Below are positions 48,787 to 58,728 of a DNA stretch of 64,000 nt, piece after piece. How positions within the stretch are numbered: the first letter of the stretch is position 1; each line of letters opens with the position of its first letter. A model generated the notes under the pieces. The model was not told where the DNA came from. It did not search any database and saw only the letters and a list, made by a program, of their open reading frames with translations. The position numbers were made by a program, and so were the translations under genes. Source of the DNA: Deltaproteobacteria bacterium (GTDB taxonomy: Bacteria > Myxococcota_A > Polyangia > JAAYKL01); contig JAFGQN010000077.1 of the NCBI GenBank assembly GCA_016935665.1, positions 36,456 through 100,455 on the forward strand, in the 5' to 3' direction.

Positions 48787-49269
48787 CTACATACCGCTTA
48801 AAATCAGAAATCCGTCCTCAGTTCGCTCGAGATCCAGGCGATTGTCTCCGGTGTGATTTTTCCATTTCGTTTCGCCATCAATTGTATACTGAAAACTCAT
48901 GGTATAGGTGTATTCAACATGTAGCACGCTGTTCTCCTCAAAAATAGCGCGATAAATGATTTCCATACGAATGGACTGAATGGGGGAAAAACGGGAGTTT
49001 AGAACTTCTTCCAAACCGGCTTTGTCCACATCGTCGTCCCCGCTGGGTGTTCCACTGTTGTCAAAATATCTGGGCGAGGCAAGGGCCAGCAACATCCCGG
49101 TGTTCATATCTTCCACACCGTGGCGATACCGTTCGCAGAAACTCAAAACATCCCGATTAAAATCATTGTCAATAATCTCTGTATTCGGAATATACTGTTT
49201 CTGACACCCCGCCACCATAACGGAAAAGAACAGAAACACGCCCATGAACAACTGATTGGTAATTTTCAT
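48787..49269 (-). CDS. Small putative lipoprotein
   Basis: The start at ATG 49269 (GAGGA upstream) gives 160 residues. The signal peptide MKITNQLFMGVFLFFSVMVAGC ends in a lipobox with Cys. The mature part resembles SnoaL/NTF2-like or nuclear-transport-factor-type secreted domains (VLSFCERYRHGVEDMNTGMLLALASPRYFDNSG... VEYTYTMSFQY), but I cannot name the family firmly. It is probably outer-membrane anchored. Confidence 0.75.
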   Translation of the reverse strand: MKITNQLFMGVFLFFSVMVAGCQKQYIPNTEIIDNDFNRDVLSFCERYRHGVEDMNTGMLLALASPRYFDNSGTPSGDDDVDKAGLEEVLNSRFSPIQSIRMEIIYRAIFEENSVLHVEYTYTMSFQYTIDGETKWKNHTGDNRLDLERTEDGFLILSGM

Positions 49270-49331
49270 AAAATCCTCATTATTAAAAGGAAACAATTAA
49301 ACAATACTGACAACAGATAGTTGCACTGTGT

Positions 49332-50432
49332 CTATTCCATTAAAATGGAAAATGATTCAACCCATATCTGCAATAAAAATTTCAACAGGTGCATCCCCGG
49401 ACGTTTTCCTGGCGCCAGAGCACACATTCCATCTCCCCTGCTCAACGGCATCCGCAGAGGATATGTCAATTCTGCGGAAACGGGGATACCATACTCGTCG
49501 AAAGCGGTTACCTGCGCAATGGCATCCGTTCCCACCATCCACCGATACGTCACCTTCTCACCAACCCGACTGTCCCCATCCACAAATCGCCATATCCACT
49601 GAACCGGTTTAAAGGACGCACTGGCACGGAGCGACGTCCATTCCAGCGGGCGCATGCCGCTCCCCATTCCCTCAATGCGCACGCGCCGTCCCGCCACTTT
49701 TTTTGCCGACTTCAGCGCCAACACAAATACATCGCCCTCCTCACTCTCACTCGGTACACGGATCCGCAGCATACGCCGATTATCCGCTTTCCCCTTCACG
49801 CGATGAGATGCCCAGAAAATCCGAAAGTCAGCAGTTCGCTTTCCGTTTATCATCACTCGCACACCGCCGGTTTCTGGCCCCATCACCACATCGAGCGCTG
49901 TCATGGATTTATCGCCAACGGTAATTCGCCATTCGTCTGGCTCAGTCTGCACAACCGCACCGGTAAATTCCTGTTTAACGCTCTTATCCCCCTTATCCTG
50001 CACCAAAATGGACTTCGGCGACGCATACGAAAATCCTGGCCCGGAAATAACCAGGTCGTACTCCCCGTCAGGCTGCCAATACAGCGCTTCAACAAAAATC
50101 TGGTAGTTCCGGTTTTGGGAATTGGGTCTGATTCGCAACAATCGAAGTTCAAACCTTTGCACCTTTGATGTTTTACCAAACGCAATATCTGCCCGACGCT
50201 CCACAAACACATGCCAGTTCTTCCATACAACAGCTTTTTGAACCCCTGGTGGTGGCGTCAGCGCAATGGGAAGTGCCACTTCCACTGAAAAAAGCGCACC
50301 AGGCGTCACCGTCACTGGTATCCTGTCAGATGGAGACATCACACCGAGTGTCCGGGCATTTCCAACGCTGCAAACAGATAGCCCCAACAAACCCAAAAAA
50401 AATGGAAGGACAATGGATTTGCGCGTTCTCAC
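49332..50432 (-). CDS. Secreted hypothetical protein linked to the S41 peptidase
   Basis: The 366-residue protein starts at GTG 50432, one base after the S41 peptidase stop, so translation is probably coupled. It has a signal peptide (MRTRKSIVLPFFLGLLGLSVCSVGNA). The mature chain looks all-beta and repetitive, with Ig-like strand patterns (GEYDLVISGPGFSYASPKSILV, ITVGDKSMTALDVVMGPETGGVRVMINGK). I recognise no family. A periplasmic or surface partner of the peptidase is a context-based guess. Confidence 0.7.
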   Translation of the reverse strand: MRTRKSIVLPFFLGLLGLSVCSVGNARTLGVMSPSDRIPVTVTPGALFSVEVALPIALTPPPGVQKAVVWKNWHVFVERRADIAFGKTSKVQRFELRLLRIRPNSQNRNYQIFVEALYWQPDGEYDLVISGPGFSYASPKSILVQDKGDKSVKQEFTGAVVQTEPDEWRITVGDKSMTALDVVMGPETGGVRVMINGKRTADFRIFWASHRVKGKADNRRMLRIRVPSESEEGDVFVLALKSAKKVAGRRVRIEGMGSGMRPLEWTSLRASASFKPVQWIWRFVDGDSRVGEKVTYRWMVGTDAIAQVTAFDEYGIPVSAELTYPLRMPLSRGDGMCALAPGKRPGMHLLKFLLQIWVESFSILME

Positions 50433-50433
50433 G

Positions 50434-53415
50434 TTATTCGGTTCTTCTCACAAAAATGTTCTCAGATGCCACAGTGTGCCTGTCATGACGAGCAATCACC
50501 GACACGACATTCGCTCCAATTTCCAATGGAACATTAAACGCAAACGCCTTTTCCGACGCCGAATCCATCACCTGTTCATATTCAACCTTCTCGCCCCCCA
50601 CAAATACGAGCACATCGCGCAGGCCACTTGGATGCGCCACTTTCCCCTTCAACGAAAAAACATCTCCCTTGACCAGAACCGCATCCTTGCTGTTCAATTC
50701 CACCAGCGGCAACTGAGTCGTCAGGGGCAGAAACCCGCTATCCCCCTTGCCGCCGGGCGCCATCAGTTTGCGTTCCACCCAGCCTTTTGTATTTTTATCC
50801 AGAGACAGGCGGAAAAATTCCCCGACTGTGGCATCCACCTGGAAAGACGCATCCTTTTCAGCATAGCCCAGCACTATGCCCTCGTCCTTTGACGGTACAG
50901 TAAAAATGGGAATCCGGGCATTCTGCACCGTCACGGTGCCACTCGCCGCTTCTGCGCCTGCTTTCTCCGGATATACAGACAGCGCAAAGCTCTGCTGCTG
51001 CAAACTGAGTAGTGACGGCATTTTCATGGGTACCCACTCATCAAAAGTCAAAGATACTTCCACTTTGCGCATTTCTTCCAGCTTCTCAGCCGGCGCGGAA
51101 ATTACAAATACCCCCTTTGCCGATTCCCCTGGCTTCAACGATTTCATCACAAACCGCCCACTCTCGATATCCAACCCAGCTCTGGATGACAAATTCGCTT
51201 CAGACTTGAATGTCGCCCCCTCTCCCTCATTGGTGACCCGCAAATACACAGTGAATTTTTCACCGGGCTCGATATAACCGTTCCCATTCCCTTCATCGTT
51301 CATAGTCCAGTTGTACACCAAACGTGGTTTCCGTCGCCCAGTCACAGGAACATTCACTTCCATTTTTTTGGGCACTGCACCCTCAGTGCTGTAAAATACA
51401 ATTTCCATCGGATCCACCCGTGAACTCACCACAGGCGGCAGGCTCACCGTCGCCGTCCATTTCCGCGTCTTGCCCGGAGCCAGTTTACCGAACACCAAAT
51501 CAATCCCTGCAAGGTAGGGATTGTCACTCACCGTTCTGGCGCGCAAACGATGAATCGCCTTTTGCCCCCGGTTTTTCACCGTCACCGTAAATTTGAAATC
51601 TTTCCCCGCCTCAGCCGCATTGTCGAGCTTCACAGTCGCGTCCAACCCCTGCGAAGCAATCATTTCCGCTGCAGCCACCTCGACGGCATTCTCGGGGTCG
51701 CTCCAGTCCACACCCAGTCGACGCAGCGCCTGCTGCATCGCCTCCAACTCCTTTTTGCCCATATTCTCAATCATTTTACGTGCAGTCACCAGCATCTCGG
51801 CGGTGGTCACACCGGCCGTTTCCGCAATCAAACGGCGCGCAAATTCCACTTCATATTGATTTCGGTACGACTTCCTGTCCATATCCTCGGAGTAACACTG
51901 TTTAAACAACGCCATATCCTCCTGACGCTGCTTCGCCGAAACAAAATACGGCATACGCAACGCCCCCGGCCTGTCGCCCCGTTCAATCTTTGAAGCACGA
52001 ACCAGATGCGCATCCAGACTGGCCTCGGAAAACGTTCTTTCTCTGCGGGAAACCAGCATCTCCTTTTTGTCCACCACCGACGGCACAAATGAAATATCCG
52101 GCGCCACGCCCACAGCCTGAATGGAAATATCGCCAGGAATCAGATACTGCTGAATCGTCAGCCGCATCGCACCGTCGTCCGGCAACGAAATGATATTCTG
52201 CACCGACCCTTTGCCAAACGTCGTTTCGCCAATCAGCAGCGCCCGGCCGTGATTGCGCAACGCGCCGGATAAGATTTCAGCCGCCGACGCCGTGTACCCG
52301 TCAATCAAAATCACAATCGGATACTTGGGCTCGGTGCCCTGTGCATCCGCATTGGTCACATCTCGGTCGTTGCGATTGCGCCCGGCTGTGGTCACCAGCG
52401 TTCCGCTTGAAATAAACAGATTGGCAATATCGATGGCCGCATCCAGAAGTCCTCCCGGATTTCCGCGCAAATCCAGCACCAGCCCCTTCATGTTTTTCTC
52501 GTGCAGTTGCTCCAGCGCGCTCTCCATTTCACCCGCACTTCCCTGCTGAAACGCCGTCAGTTCCATATAGCCCACATTCCCGTCCATCATTTTCCACTTC
52601 ACACTGTCGATGGGAATGCGTTGCCGCACAATATGCAACGTCTTGTGGCTGCCGTCACGCCGCAAAATGCCTACCTTCACCTCAGTGCCCGGCTCTCCGC
52701 GCAGCTGATCCGCCGCCTCTGAAGTCGTGATATTCACAGTGGAATCATCCTCAATCCGAATTATTTTATCCCCCACCTTCAATCCCGCCTTCTGCGCTGG
52801 GGTGCCATCAAACACCTCCACCACGGTCAAATCACCATCGCACGGCGTACGATAATCCGTCGTAATGCGAATACCAATCCCTTCAAACGCGCCACGGGTG
52901 CTCATGCGCAACTCTTCCCACACATCAGGCGTCATGGCACTGGTATGGGGGTCCAACGTGGCTAAAAGGCCGTTCACCGCCGCATACTCAATGGTGCGAT
53001 AATCCAGATTCTCATCCACTGGCAGCTTGTTTTTCAAAAAGGAAAAAATGCGATGAAACGTCTTCGACAATCCCCAGGGACTGTTTACCGCCTCCAGCGA
53101 AACCTCGAGTTTGTTGCCCAGAACCTCAATCGTGGCCGCTTTTGCCGCGTCATACGTCACCTTCACTTCAGCTACCGCCTTGACCAGCTCCCCCATGGCG
53201 CCCTTGAACATCTCCAGCGGCGCAATCCTGGACGAATCATAATAATCCTCCATAACCGCCAGAATCGTCCGGTCCATCACTTCCGCTTTCGCCAGATTAT
53301 GATCCTTCCCATCCGGAACTTTGGATGCCGCCAAAGCCGGCAGTGACCACAAAACCATGCCCAGATTTAAAAGCAGAACACCCCTGAGAACCCCGAAGAA
53401 ACGTTTATTTACCAT
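50434..53415 (-). CDS. Large S41-family (C-terminal processing) serine peptidase, MXAN_5808-like
   Basis: The 993-residue protein has a signal peptide. Order: an N-terminal helical domain; PDZ (about 175-255, GIGIRITTDY...AGLKVGDKIIRI); S41 catalytic domain (GLVLDLRGNPGGLLDAAIDIAN, nucleophile Ser in DGYTASAAEILSGAL, general base Lys in TFGKGSVQ). More than 450 residues of beta-rich C-terminal modules follow, including a CARDB-like stretch (FKFTVTVKNRGQKAIH) and an SH3-like stretch near 850-890. It is much longer than ordinary CtpA. Periplasmic substrate unknown. It is followed immediately by the secreted 366-residue gene. Confidence 0.9.
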   Translation of the reverse strand: MVNKRFFGVLRGVLLLNLGMVLWSLPALAASKVPDGKDHNLAKAEVMDRTILAVMEDYYDSSRIAPLEMFKGAMGELVKAVAEVKVTYDAAKAATIEVLGNKLEVSLEAVNSPWGLSKTFHRIFSFLKNKLPVDENLDYRTIEYAAVNGLLATLDPHTSAMTPDVWEELRMSTRGAFEGIGIRITTDYRTPCDGDLTVVEVFDGTPAQKAGLKVGDKIIRIEDDSTVNITTSEAADQLRGEPGTEVKVGILRRDGSHKTLHIVRQRIPIDSVKWKMMDGNVGYMELTAFQQGSAGEMESALEQLHEKNMKGLVLDLRGNPGGLLDAAIDIANLFISSGTLVTTAGRNRNDRDVTNADAQGTEPKYPIVILIDGYTASAAEILSGALRNHGRALLIGETTFGKGSVQNIISLPDDGAMRLTIQQYLIPGDISIQAVGVAPDISFVPSVVDKKEMLVSRRERTFSEASLDAHLVRASKIERGDRPGALRMPYFVSAKQRQEDMALFKQCYSEDMDRKSYRNQYEVEFARRLIAETAGVTTAEMLVTARKMIENMGKKELEAMQQALRRLGVDWSDPENAVEVAAAEMIASQGLDATVKLDNAAEAGKDFKFTVTVKNRGQKAIHRLRARTVSDNPYLAGIDLVFGKLAPGKTRKWTATVSLPPVVSSRVDPMEIVFYSTEGAVPKKMEVNVPVTGRRKPRLVYNWTMNDEGNGNGYIEPGEKFTVYLRVTNEGEGATFKSEANLSSRAGLDIESGRFVMKSLKPGESAKGVFVISAPAEKLEEMRKVEVSLTFDEWVPMKMPSLLSLQQQSFALSVYPEKAGAEAASGTVTVQNARIPIFTVPSKDEGIVLGYAEKDASFQVDATVGEFFRLSLDKNTKGWVERKLMAPGGKGDSGFLPLTTQLPLVELNSKDAVLVKGDVFSLKGKVAHPSGLRDVLVFVGGEKVEYEQVMDSASEKAFAFNVPLEIGANVVSVIARHDRHTVASENIFVRRTE

Positions 53416-53585
53416 GCCATATATTCCTTAATGCAAATTTCACACTCACCGTGAAAGCGTATCCACCTGTCGCTCAATAACCGAAAAATCTCTATAGCAG
53501 CTATTGACCTAAAGCAAAAGACGTCATAAAGAAACAACGTCAAATTTAGCAAAGCGGTTATTATATACCGCAAATTTGCCCAGCT

Positions 53586-53668
53586 GCGAGGATGGCGGAA
53601 CTAGGCAGACGCGCTGGATTTAGGTTCCAGTACCCAACGGTGTGGGGGTTCGATTCCCCCTCCTCGCA
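53586..53668 (+). tRNA. tRNA-Leu (anticodon UAG)
   Basis: The 83-nt cloverleaf has acceptor GCGAGGA/TCCTCGC, D-arm region GGCGGAACTAGGCAGACGCG, anticodon stem CTGGA/TCCAG with loop TTTAGGT (anticodon TAG), a class II variable arm (TACCCAACGGTGT) and T-arm GGGGGTTCGATTCCCCC. Discriminator A73 is present; CCA is not encoded. It reads Leu CUN codons. Confidence 0.97.
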
Positions 53669-53670
53669 TA

Positions 53671-53706
53671 AAAAAGCCCCTGAAGAAACCTTTCAGGGGC
53701 TTTTTT
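53671..53706 (+). terminator. Intrinsic terminator of tRNA-Leu
   Basis: AGCCCCTGAA-loop-TTTCAGGGGCT forms a strong stem (GCCCCTGAA pairs with TTCAGGGGC) followed by six T, starting 2 nt after the tRNA. Confidence 0.92.
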
Positions 53707-54423
53707 ATGCCCGCGACAAATTATTTTGCGAAGCAAAGTCATTGAAAGCGGACGCATACATTCCACGGCCTGTGAATCAATTCAGCAAATTCCTTCCAGT
53801 CGTGACATGACAGATATTCCAGAACTGTTACAAAGTGAACCCACACATATGGTCATGTGGCATTTTTGAATGCTCTCTCGGGAAATCTCGAATACTGCTG
53901 TGGCACTTTCAGTATGCGGGGCAGCCAAATGTGAACGCTTCCCCATTCAAATCTGAATTCTACCCCCTCCATTTGAGTATGGTGACCGCGTTCAGACTAT
54001 GGAATCCCCCCGTTCAGACAGGGGGACAACCCAGGGCGCACATGGAGTTGCGCGCTGTATTTGTACAGGCCGATCCCGGTGTCTGCCCCACCCTTTTCAT
54101 TTTGAACAATTTATTGTTCACAGAAATGCTGTAAGCAACTAATTCTGCATTCCCAAAAGATAACCATTGCAAGCAGCCGACATAAACGCCAATATGCGCT
54201 ACTGTGAATCAGACAAAACGACATCCATGACAGGATTTTTTTAATCAACCCTGCTGGTATATGGCGTTCTGGATGTGACGCTGAAAAAAGCAGGCATTAT
54301 TCGAAAACAGGTCATCCTTTGGTGAAAGAGGAATACCGGCCCTGTTACGGACAATTTGTATAGAAAAAGAAAATGAAACGAGATGCCGCAACTCTGACCA
54401 CATCTTTTTTTGGAAATCGAAAT
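53707..54423. other. Intergenic stretch between tRNA-Leu and the SNF2/SWIM module
   Basis: Apart from the paired repeats listed separately I see no gene. The plus ORF 53835-54134 crosses the repeats, has no ribosome-binding site and no recognisable domain. The region may be insertion-element debris. Confidence 0.5.
53926..53966. repeat. Paired 19-nt direct repeats, possible IS21-family terminal remnant
   Basis: CAAATGTGAACGCTTCCCC (53926-53944) and CAAATCTGAATTCTACCCC (53948-53966) agree at 15 of 19 positions and are 22 nt apart. Multiple short terminal repeats of this style, with CCCC/GGGG blocks, are typical of IS21-family ends. No istA or istB coding sequence is nearby, so this would be a relic. 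Confidence 0.4.
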
Positions 54424-54897
54424 ATGAGTAATGCCGCACGAAAAAAAACGAAGCGGATGTTATCTGCCGCAGGTGAAAAGAATGCGGACAGCCCATTTTT
54501 AACCTCCCTGGTGCTGGTGGACAGAACCTGTCTGGGCATTAAGAGCGCGTGTAAGCCGGAAATTTACTCTGCAGAGCAACTTCGCAACCGCCTGGCCATT
54601 TTAGACGACGTGCACCGAATGAAACAGGTCCAGCCAGACGAGGCGCTCTTTGTGATTCATCATGCGGTGGCATACGCGAAAAATCTGGGATTTGATCCTC
54701 ACCGGAATTTTCGTTCCGAAATATTTGAACCACGTCCCGCGCCGCTATTGGATACGCCTCACGCCAATGATGCCAAACCTTTTTACCTCAGCGTCCCCAA
54801 TGATGTGGATTATATTCTGCACCAACTGGACGAACAGGTGAGACGCGATAACTACGACTATACGCTGGGTCTGGAAGGCCAACTGTCACTGTTATGA
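54424..54897 (+). CDS. Hypothetical protein upstream of the SNF2 gene
   Basis: ATG 54424 (156 residues, GGAAA upstream) is preferred; ATG 54373 (174 residues) is the alternative and has no ribosome-binding site. After a basic N-terminus (MSNAARKKTKRML) comes a conserved-looking block, SLVLVDRTCLGIKSACKPEIYSAEQL, then PDEALFVIHHAVAYAKNLGFDPHRNFRSEIF. The C-terminus is FYLSVPNDVDYILHQLDEQV. I recall similar uncharacterised proteins but cannot assign a function. It overlaps the next tiny ORF by ATGA. Confidence 0.65.
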   Translation: MSNAARKKTKRMLSAAGEKNADSPFLTSLVLVDRTCLGIKSACKPEIYSAEQLRNRLAILDDVHRMKQVQPDEALFVIHHAVAYAKNLGFDPHRNFRSEIFEPRPAPLLDTPHANDAKPFYLSVPNDVDYILHQLDEQVRRDNYDYTLGLEGQLSLL

Positions 54898-54974
54898 ACG
54901 AGGCCAAACTGATTGAAAAGCGTTGTTTACTTGAAGCGCAAACACCGGTGATCCATGGCAACTTCCCTGAATAA
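54894..54974 (+). pseudogene. 26-codon ORF between the hypothetical gene and the SNF2 gene, possible gene remnant
   Basis: It starts at ATGA overlapping the preceding stop and encodes MNEAKLIEKRCLLEAQTPV..., ending at 54974 after overlapping the SNF2 start at 54955. The start resembles small proteins beginning MNExxLIEKLxxIEA, which usually continue much further, so this could be a truncated gene. It is too short for the track and remains uncertain. Confidence 0.3.
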
Positions 54975-56706
54975 ATCCCCAACTCACCAATCCGGCGATA
55001 CCCTGCTGTTGTCCTGCCGCTTTACACCGACCGGGCATATTGATATCACCCATGATGACGTCAACGCGGTTCAGACCGTATCAGCGAACATCTCGCAGCA
55101 GGTAACGGACGCCTTTGCCCGGGGACAGGGGTATGGTGTGCTGCATCTTGGGGTGGCCCATCTTTCAACTTCGCTGCCACTGTCACTGTCGTTCTGGCGC
55201 GACATAGGAAAAATGTTTGTCAGTGCGGTTTGCGGTGCACTTGACCCGACCTCCCCGTTGGCGGTGGTTATTCCGGAACCGGACGGACAGGAACTGGAAC
55301 AGCTGAAGCAGTCGGTTCCGCCCGTGCCAGGCGCCGAGTATATCGATATTGACGCGCTTCGTAATATCTGGAGACAGATGGGAGAATCGCTGACAGAGGA
55401 AGCCAAACGATTTAAACAGGGTGTTCAGGCATATTTGCAGCAGTACAGCTCCATATGGAACGTGGTGGGGCGCGTCTGCCTGCATCTGGCCGAAAACAGG
55501 CGCAACCCGGAATATCCTTTTGCATTTATCGCCACATATGTTCACAAGGTTTCATCGCAGGCCAAACCGCAGCATCTGCCGCTGGGACGCGCACTAAAAG
55601 AATATTCAGGCGCCCAAAATAAAAAAAAGCTGCTGGAGCTGCTGTCTCCGCTGTCACGGGCATCAGAAAAAAGCGCGTTTATCCGTGAAATGCTCGCATC
55701 AAAGGAAATTTATCATCCCCTGTCGTGGACGCCCAAAGAGGCCCATCATTTTCTGAGCGAAATCCCGCTGTATGAGCAGGCTGGTCTGGTGGTGAGGGTT
55801 CCGGACTGGTGGAATATTCACAAAAAACCGCGGCCGAAAGTGACCGTTTCATTGGGTGCCAAACCACCCGCTTCACTGGGAATGAATGCGTTGCTCGATT
55901 TTGACATAAAGATAACTCTGGATGGAAAAGCGCTTACCAAACGGGAAATCAACGAGCTTCTTAGTGCTGGTCACGGATTGACATTACTCAAGGGAAAATG
56001 GGTCGAGGTCAGCGAGGACCAGATTTCGCAGGTTCTAAACCAATGGCAGGCGCTGCAAAAACGAACATCCGAAGGCGGCATCAGCTTTGGCGAAGCAATG
56101 CGCCTGCTTGCGGGCACGAGCCCAGGCACGCCGCAGATTGTCAGCACTGATGAGTCACCGGAATGGTCGCAGGTCATCGCCGGGAAGTGGCTGTCTAAAA
56201 CAATCACCGAACTGCGGACGCCAGGGCAAATCCAACAGCAGAAAATCAACGCCGGACTCAAAGCGGTGCTCCGCCCATATCAGCGTTCGGGCGTCAGATG
56301 GCTCCAGACACTTTCCGCGCTGTCTCTTGGCGGATGCCTTGCGGATGACATGGGACTCGGTAAAACCATTCAGGTACTGGGGCTGCTCAATACAGCGCGT
56401 GAACGAAAGAAATCATCCGATCTGCTGATTGTACCGGCATCACTGGTTGAAAACTGGCAATCCGAGTGTGAGCGTTTCGCTCCGGACTTAAAACTGCTTC
56501 TGGCGCACCCGTCACACATTCCTTCTTCGCAATTGCTACAGTTGAAAGCCAGTGATGCTGATGCCTGCGATGTGGTGATTACCACCTACGGCACGGCGAT
56601 GAGAACCCCATGGATGTCCCAATACAACTGGCGTTATGTCATCCTCGATGAGGCACAGGCCACAAAAATCCGGGTGCCAAACAGACCGCAGCGATCAAGG
56701 CCATGA
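54955..56706 (+). pseudogene. SNF2-family helicase, N-terminal fragment (frameshifted)
   Basis: 583 residues before the break. The first 400 or so residues fit the bacterial SNF2-associated DUF3670 region (...LTLLKGKWVEVSEDQISQVLNQWQ). The helicase core begins with YQRSGVRWLQTL, Walker A ADDMGLGKTIQVLGLL and VVITTYGTAMR, and reaches motif II VILDEAQA. The family sequence then continues AIKNPGAKQT; here the frame shifts to TKIRVPNRPQ and stops. In the -1 frame the next codons read KNPGAKQTAAIKAMKSDW, so one base has been lost near 56661-56664, just before an AAAAA run. Confidence 0.88.
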
Positions 56707-57689
56707 AATCAGACTGGAGACTGGCGCTTACCGGCACGCCAGTGGAAAACCGCCTTAAAGATCTGTGGTCCATCTTCGACTTTCTGAATCCCGGGCTGCT
56801 GGGATCGGCAGGCGCTTTTGACACTGCATGCAAAGCCATGGAAAAAAGTGGCAGCGGATACGCACCTCTGCGGCGTCTGGTGCAGCCGTATATCCTGCGC
56901 CGGTTAAAAACCGACAAGTCCGTCATTAACGATTTACCTGAAAAAACAGAGCTGAACGCCTATTGCATGTTGAGTAAAAAACAGGCAGCGCTGTATCAGC
57001 AATCTGTTGAGGAGATGCGAACCGCGCTCGAAGAAAAAAGCGGCATTGAGCGGCGCGGTCTGGTGTTGGCATTTTTAATGCGCTTCAAACAAATCTGCAA
57101 CCACCCGTCCCACTGGCTGGGAGACGGCGGCTTTGCCCCAAAAGAGAGTGGGAAATTTGATCGCCTGAACGAGCTGTGTGAAGAAATTGCCGAACGGCAG
57201 GACAAAGTACTGGTGTTTACCCAGTTTAAGGAAATGACCTCGCCGCTCGCCAATCATCTCACCGGCATATTCGGCCAGACTGGCGCGATCATTCATGGCG
57301 GCACGCCGGTTAAACAGCGGCAAAAACTGGTAACAGCATTTCAGGAAGATGACCATATCCCCTTCATGGTGCTGTCACTCAAAGCGGGCGGGACCGGGCT
57401 TAATCTGACCGCCGCGTCCCACGTGATTCATTTTGACCGCTGGTGGAACCCTGCCGTGGAAAATCAGGCAACGGATAGAGCTTTTCGCATTGGGCAGAAA
57501 AAAAATGTGCTGGTACACAAATTTGTTTGCAAAGGCACCGTGGAAGAACGCATTGATGAACTCATTGCAGGTAAGCGGGCGCTCACGAAGGAAATACTGT
57601 CTAAAGACGCTCAATCCCAATTAACCGAGATGAGCAATGATGAATTAATGGCCATGGTCTCGCTTGATATTCACAGTGCGATGGCGTAA
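56703..57689 (+). pseudogene. SNF2-family helicase, C-terminal fragment (frameshifted)
   Basis: 328 residues that continue the previous fragment in another frame. It has motif III region LALTGTPVENRLKDLWSIFDFLNPGLLG, then the helicase C domain with VFTQFKEMTSPLANHL, LSLKAGGTGLNLTAASHVIHFDRWWNPAVENQATDRAFRIGQ (motifs V and VI) and KGTVEERIDELI. Joined to the upstream part, the ATPase would be about 910 residues long. The Met at 56703 is not a natural start. Split expression is unlikely to give an active translocase. Confidence 0.88.
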
Positions 57690-57734
57690 TCATTGTGGCC
57701 CGAGAAGGATCACAACAAATAACAGGAACAATAT

Positions 57735-58728
57735 ATGGGTAGATATTACGATAATTTCTGGCCACCGTATGTATCCGTTGCACAGCGCAAACAGGAGGCG
57801 AAGCGGCTGGTTTCCAAATTAAATAAAAAGGGGAAGAAGATTTCCCCCATTGAAATTACCGGGCGTAAAATTACCACCACGTTCTGGGGAGACGCCTGGT
57901 GTGATAATCTGGAAGCATACAGCGACTTTTCCAATCGGCTTCCAAGAGGGCGAATACGTTCGAAACGGTTCGGTCATTGATCTGCAAATCAAAAGTGGCG
58001 TCATAGAAGCATTGGTAAACGGTACAGACCTTTATACTGTGAAAATAAAAATAAAACCGTTGCCCCCCAAAAAATGGATCGACATCAAACAGTGCTGCGC
58101 CGGACAAATCGGGTCTCTCGTGGAACTGCTGCAGGGAAAAATTTCCAGCAGTGTTATGGAAATTGTCACCGAAAAAGGCAATGGACTGTTTCCGTCTCCC
58201 AAAGAAATCAATATGGACTGTTCGTGTCCGGACTGGGCCACCATGTGCAAACATGTGGCCGCCACACTCTACGGCGTTGGCGCCAGACTGGACGCATCGC
58301 CGGAATTGCTGTTTACCCTGCGCGGCATCGATCCGGCAGAACTTTTGACCGCCGCCATCGACCAGCCGAATGCAACCGGTCCCGCACACAACGCGCGCGT
58401 TCTCGATACGGATGACCTGTCCATTTTCGGCATCGACATTGATATGGGTCATCTCACTGCCGAGGAACCCGCAAGCGCTTCTGAAACCCCGACGAAACGC
58501 ACACGAAATGCCTCGAAAAAGAAAAAAGCAACGAAGAAAGTGCCGGCGAAAAGGGTGCCGGCGAAAAAAGCGTCTGCAAAAAAGAAGACTGTGAAGAAAG
58601 CACCGACAAAGAAAGTGCCTTCCAAAAAGAAACCTCCCAAAAAGAAACCTCCCAAAAAGACGGCAGCGAAAAAAACAGCCCGAAAAAAATCTGCTGCAGG
58701 CAAGAAAAAAAATTCCGTTAAACCCTGA
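57735..58728 (+). pseudogene. SWIM zinc-finger protein with Lys-rich tail (frameshifted)
   Basis: Frame 1 from 57735 encodes MGRYYDNFWPPYVSVAQR...WGDAWCDNLEAYSDFSNRLPRGR, the usual start of SWIM-finger partners of SNF2 helicases. It then shifts near 57951-57956, where the family reads GRTYVRNGSV; the second frame resumes YVRNGSVIDLQIKSGVIEALV and runs to 58728. Net change is +1 (or loss of 2 nt). The second part has the SWIM motif CSCPDWATMCKH (CxCx(n)CxH) and a histone-H1-like tail of KKVPAKK-type repeats. Zinc and DNA binding are expected for an intact copy. Confidence 0.85.

Noticed and set aside
53586-58728. Genomic island bounded by a duplicated tRNA-Leu 3' end
   Set aside because: I found no second copy of the CCCTCCTCGCA segment within the window, so island boundaries are unsupported.
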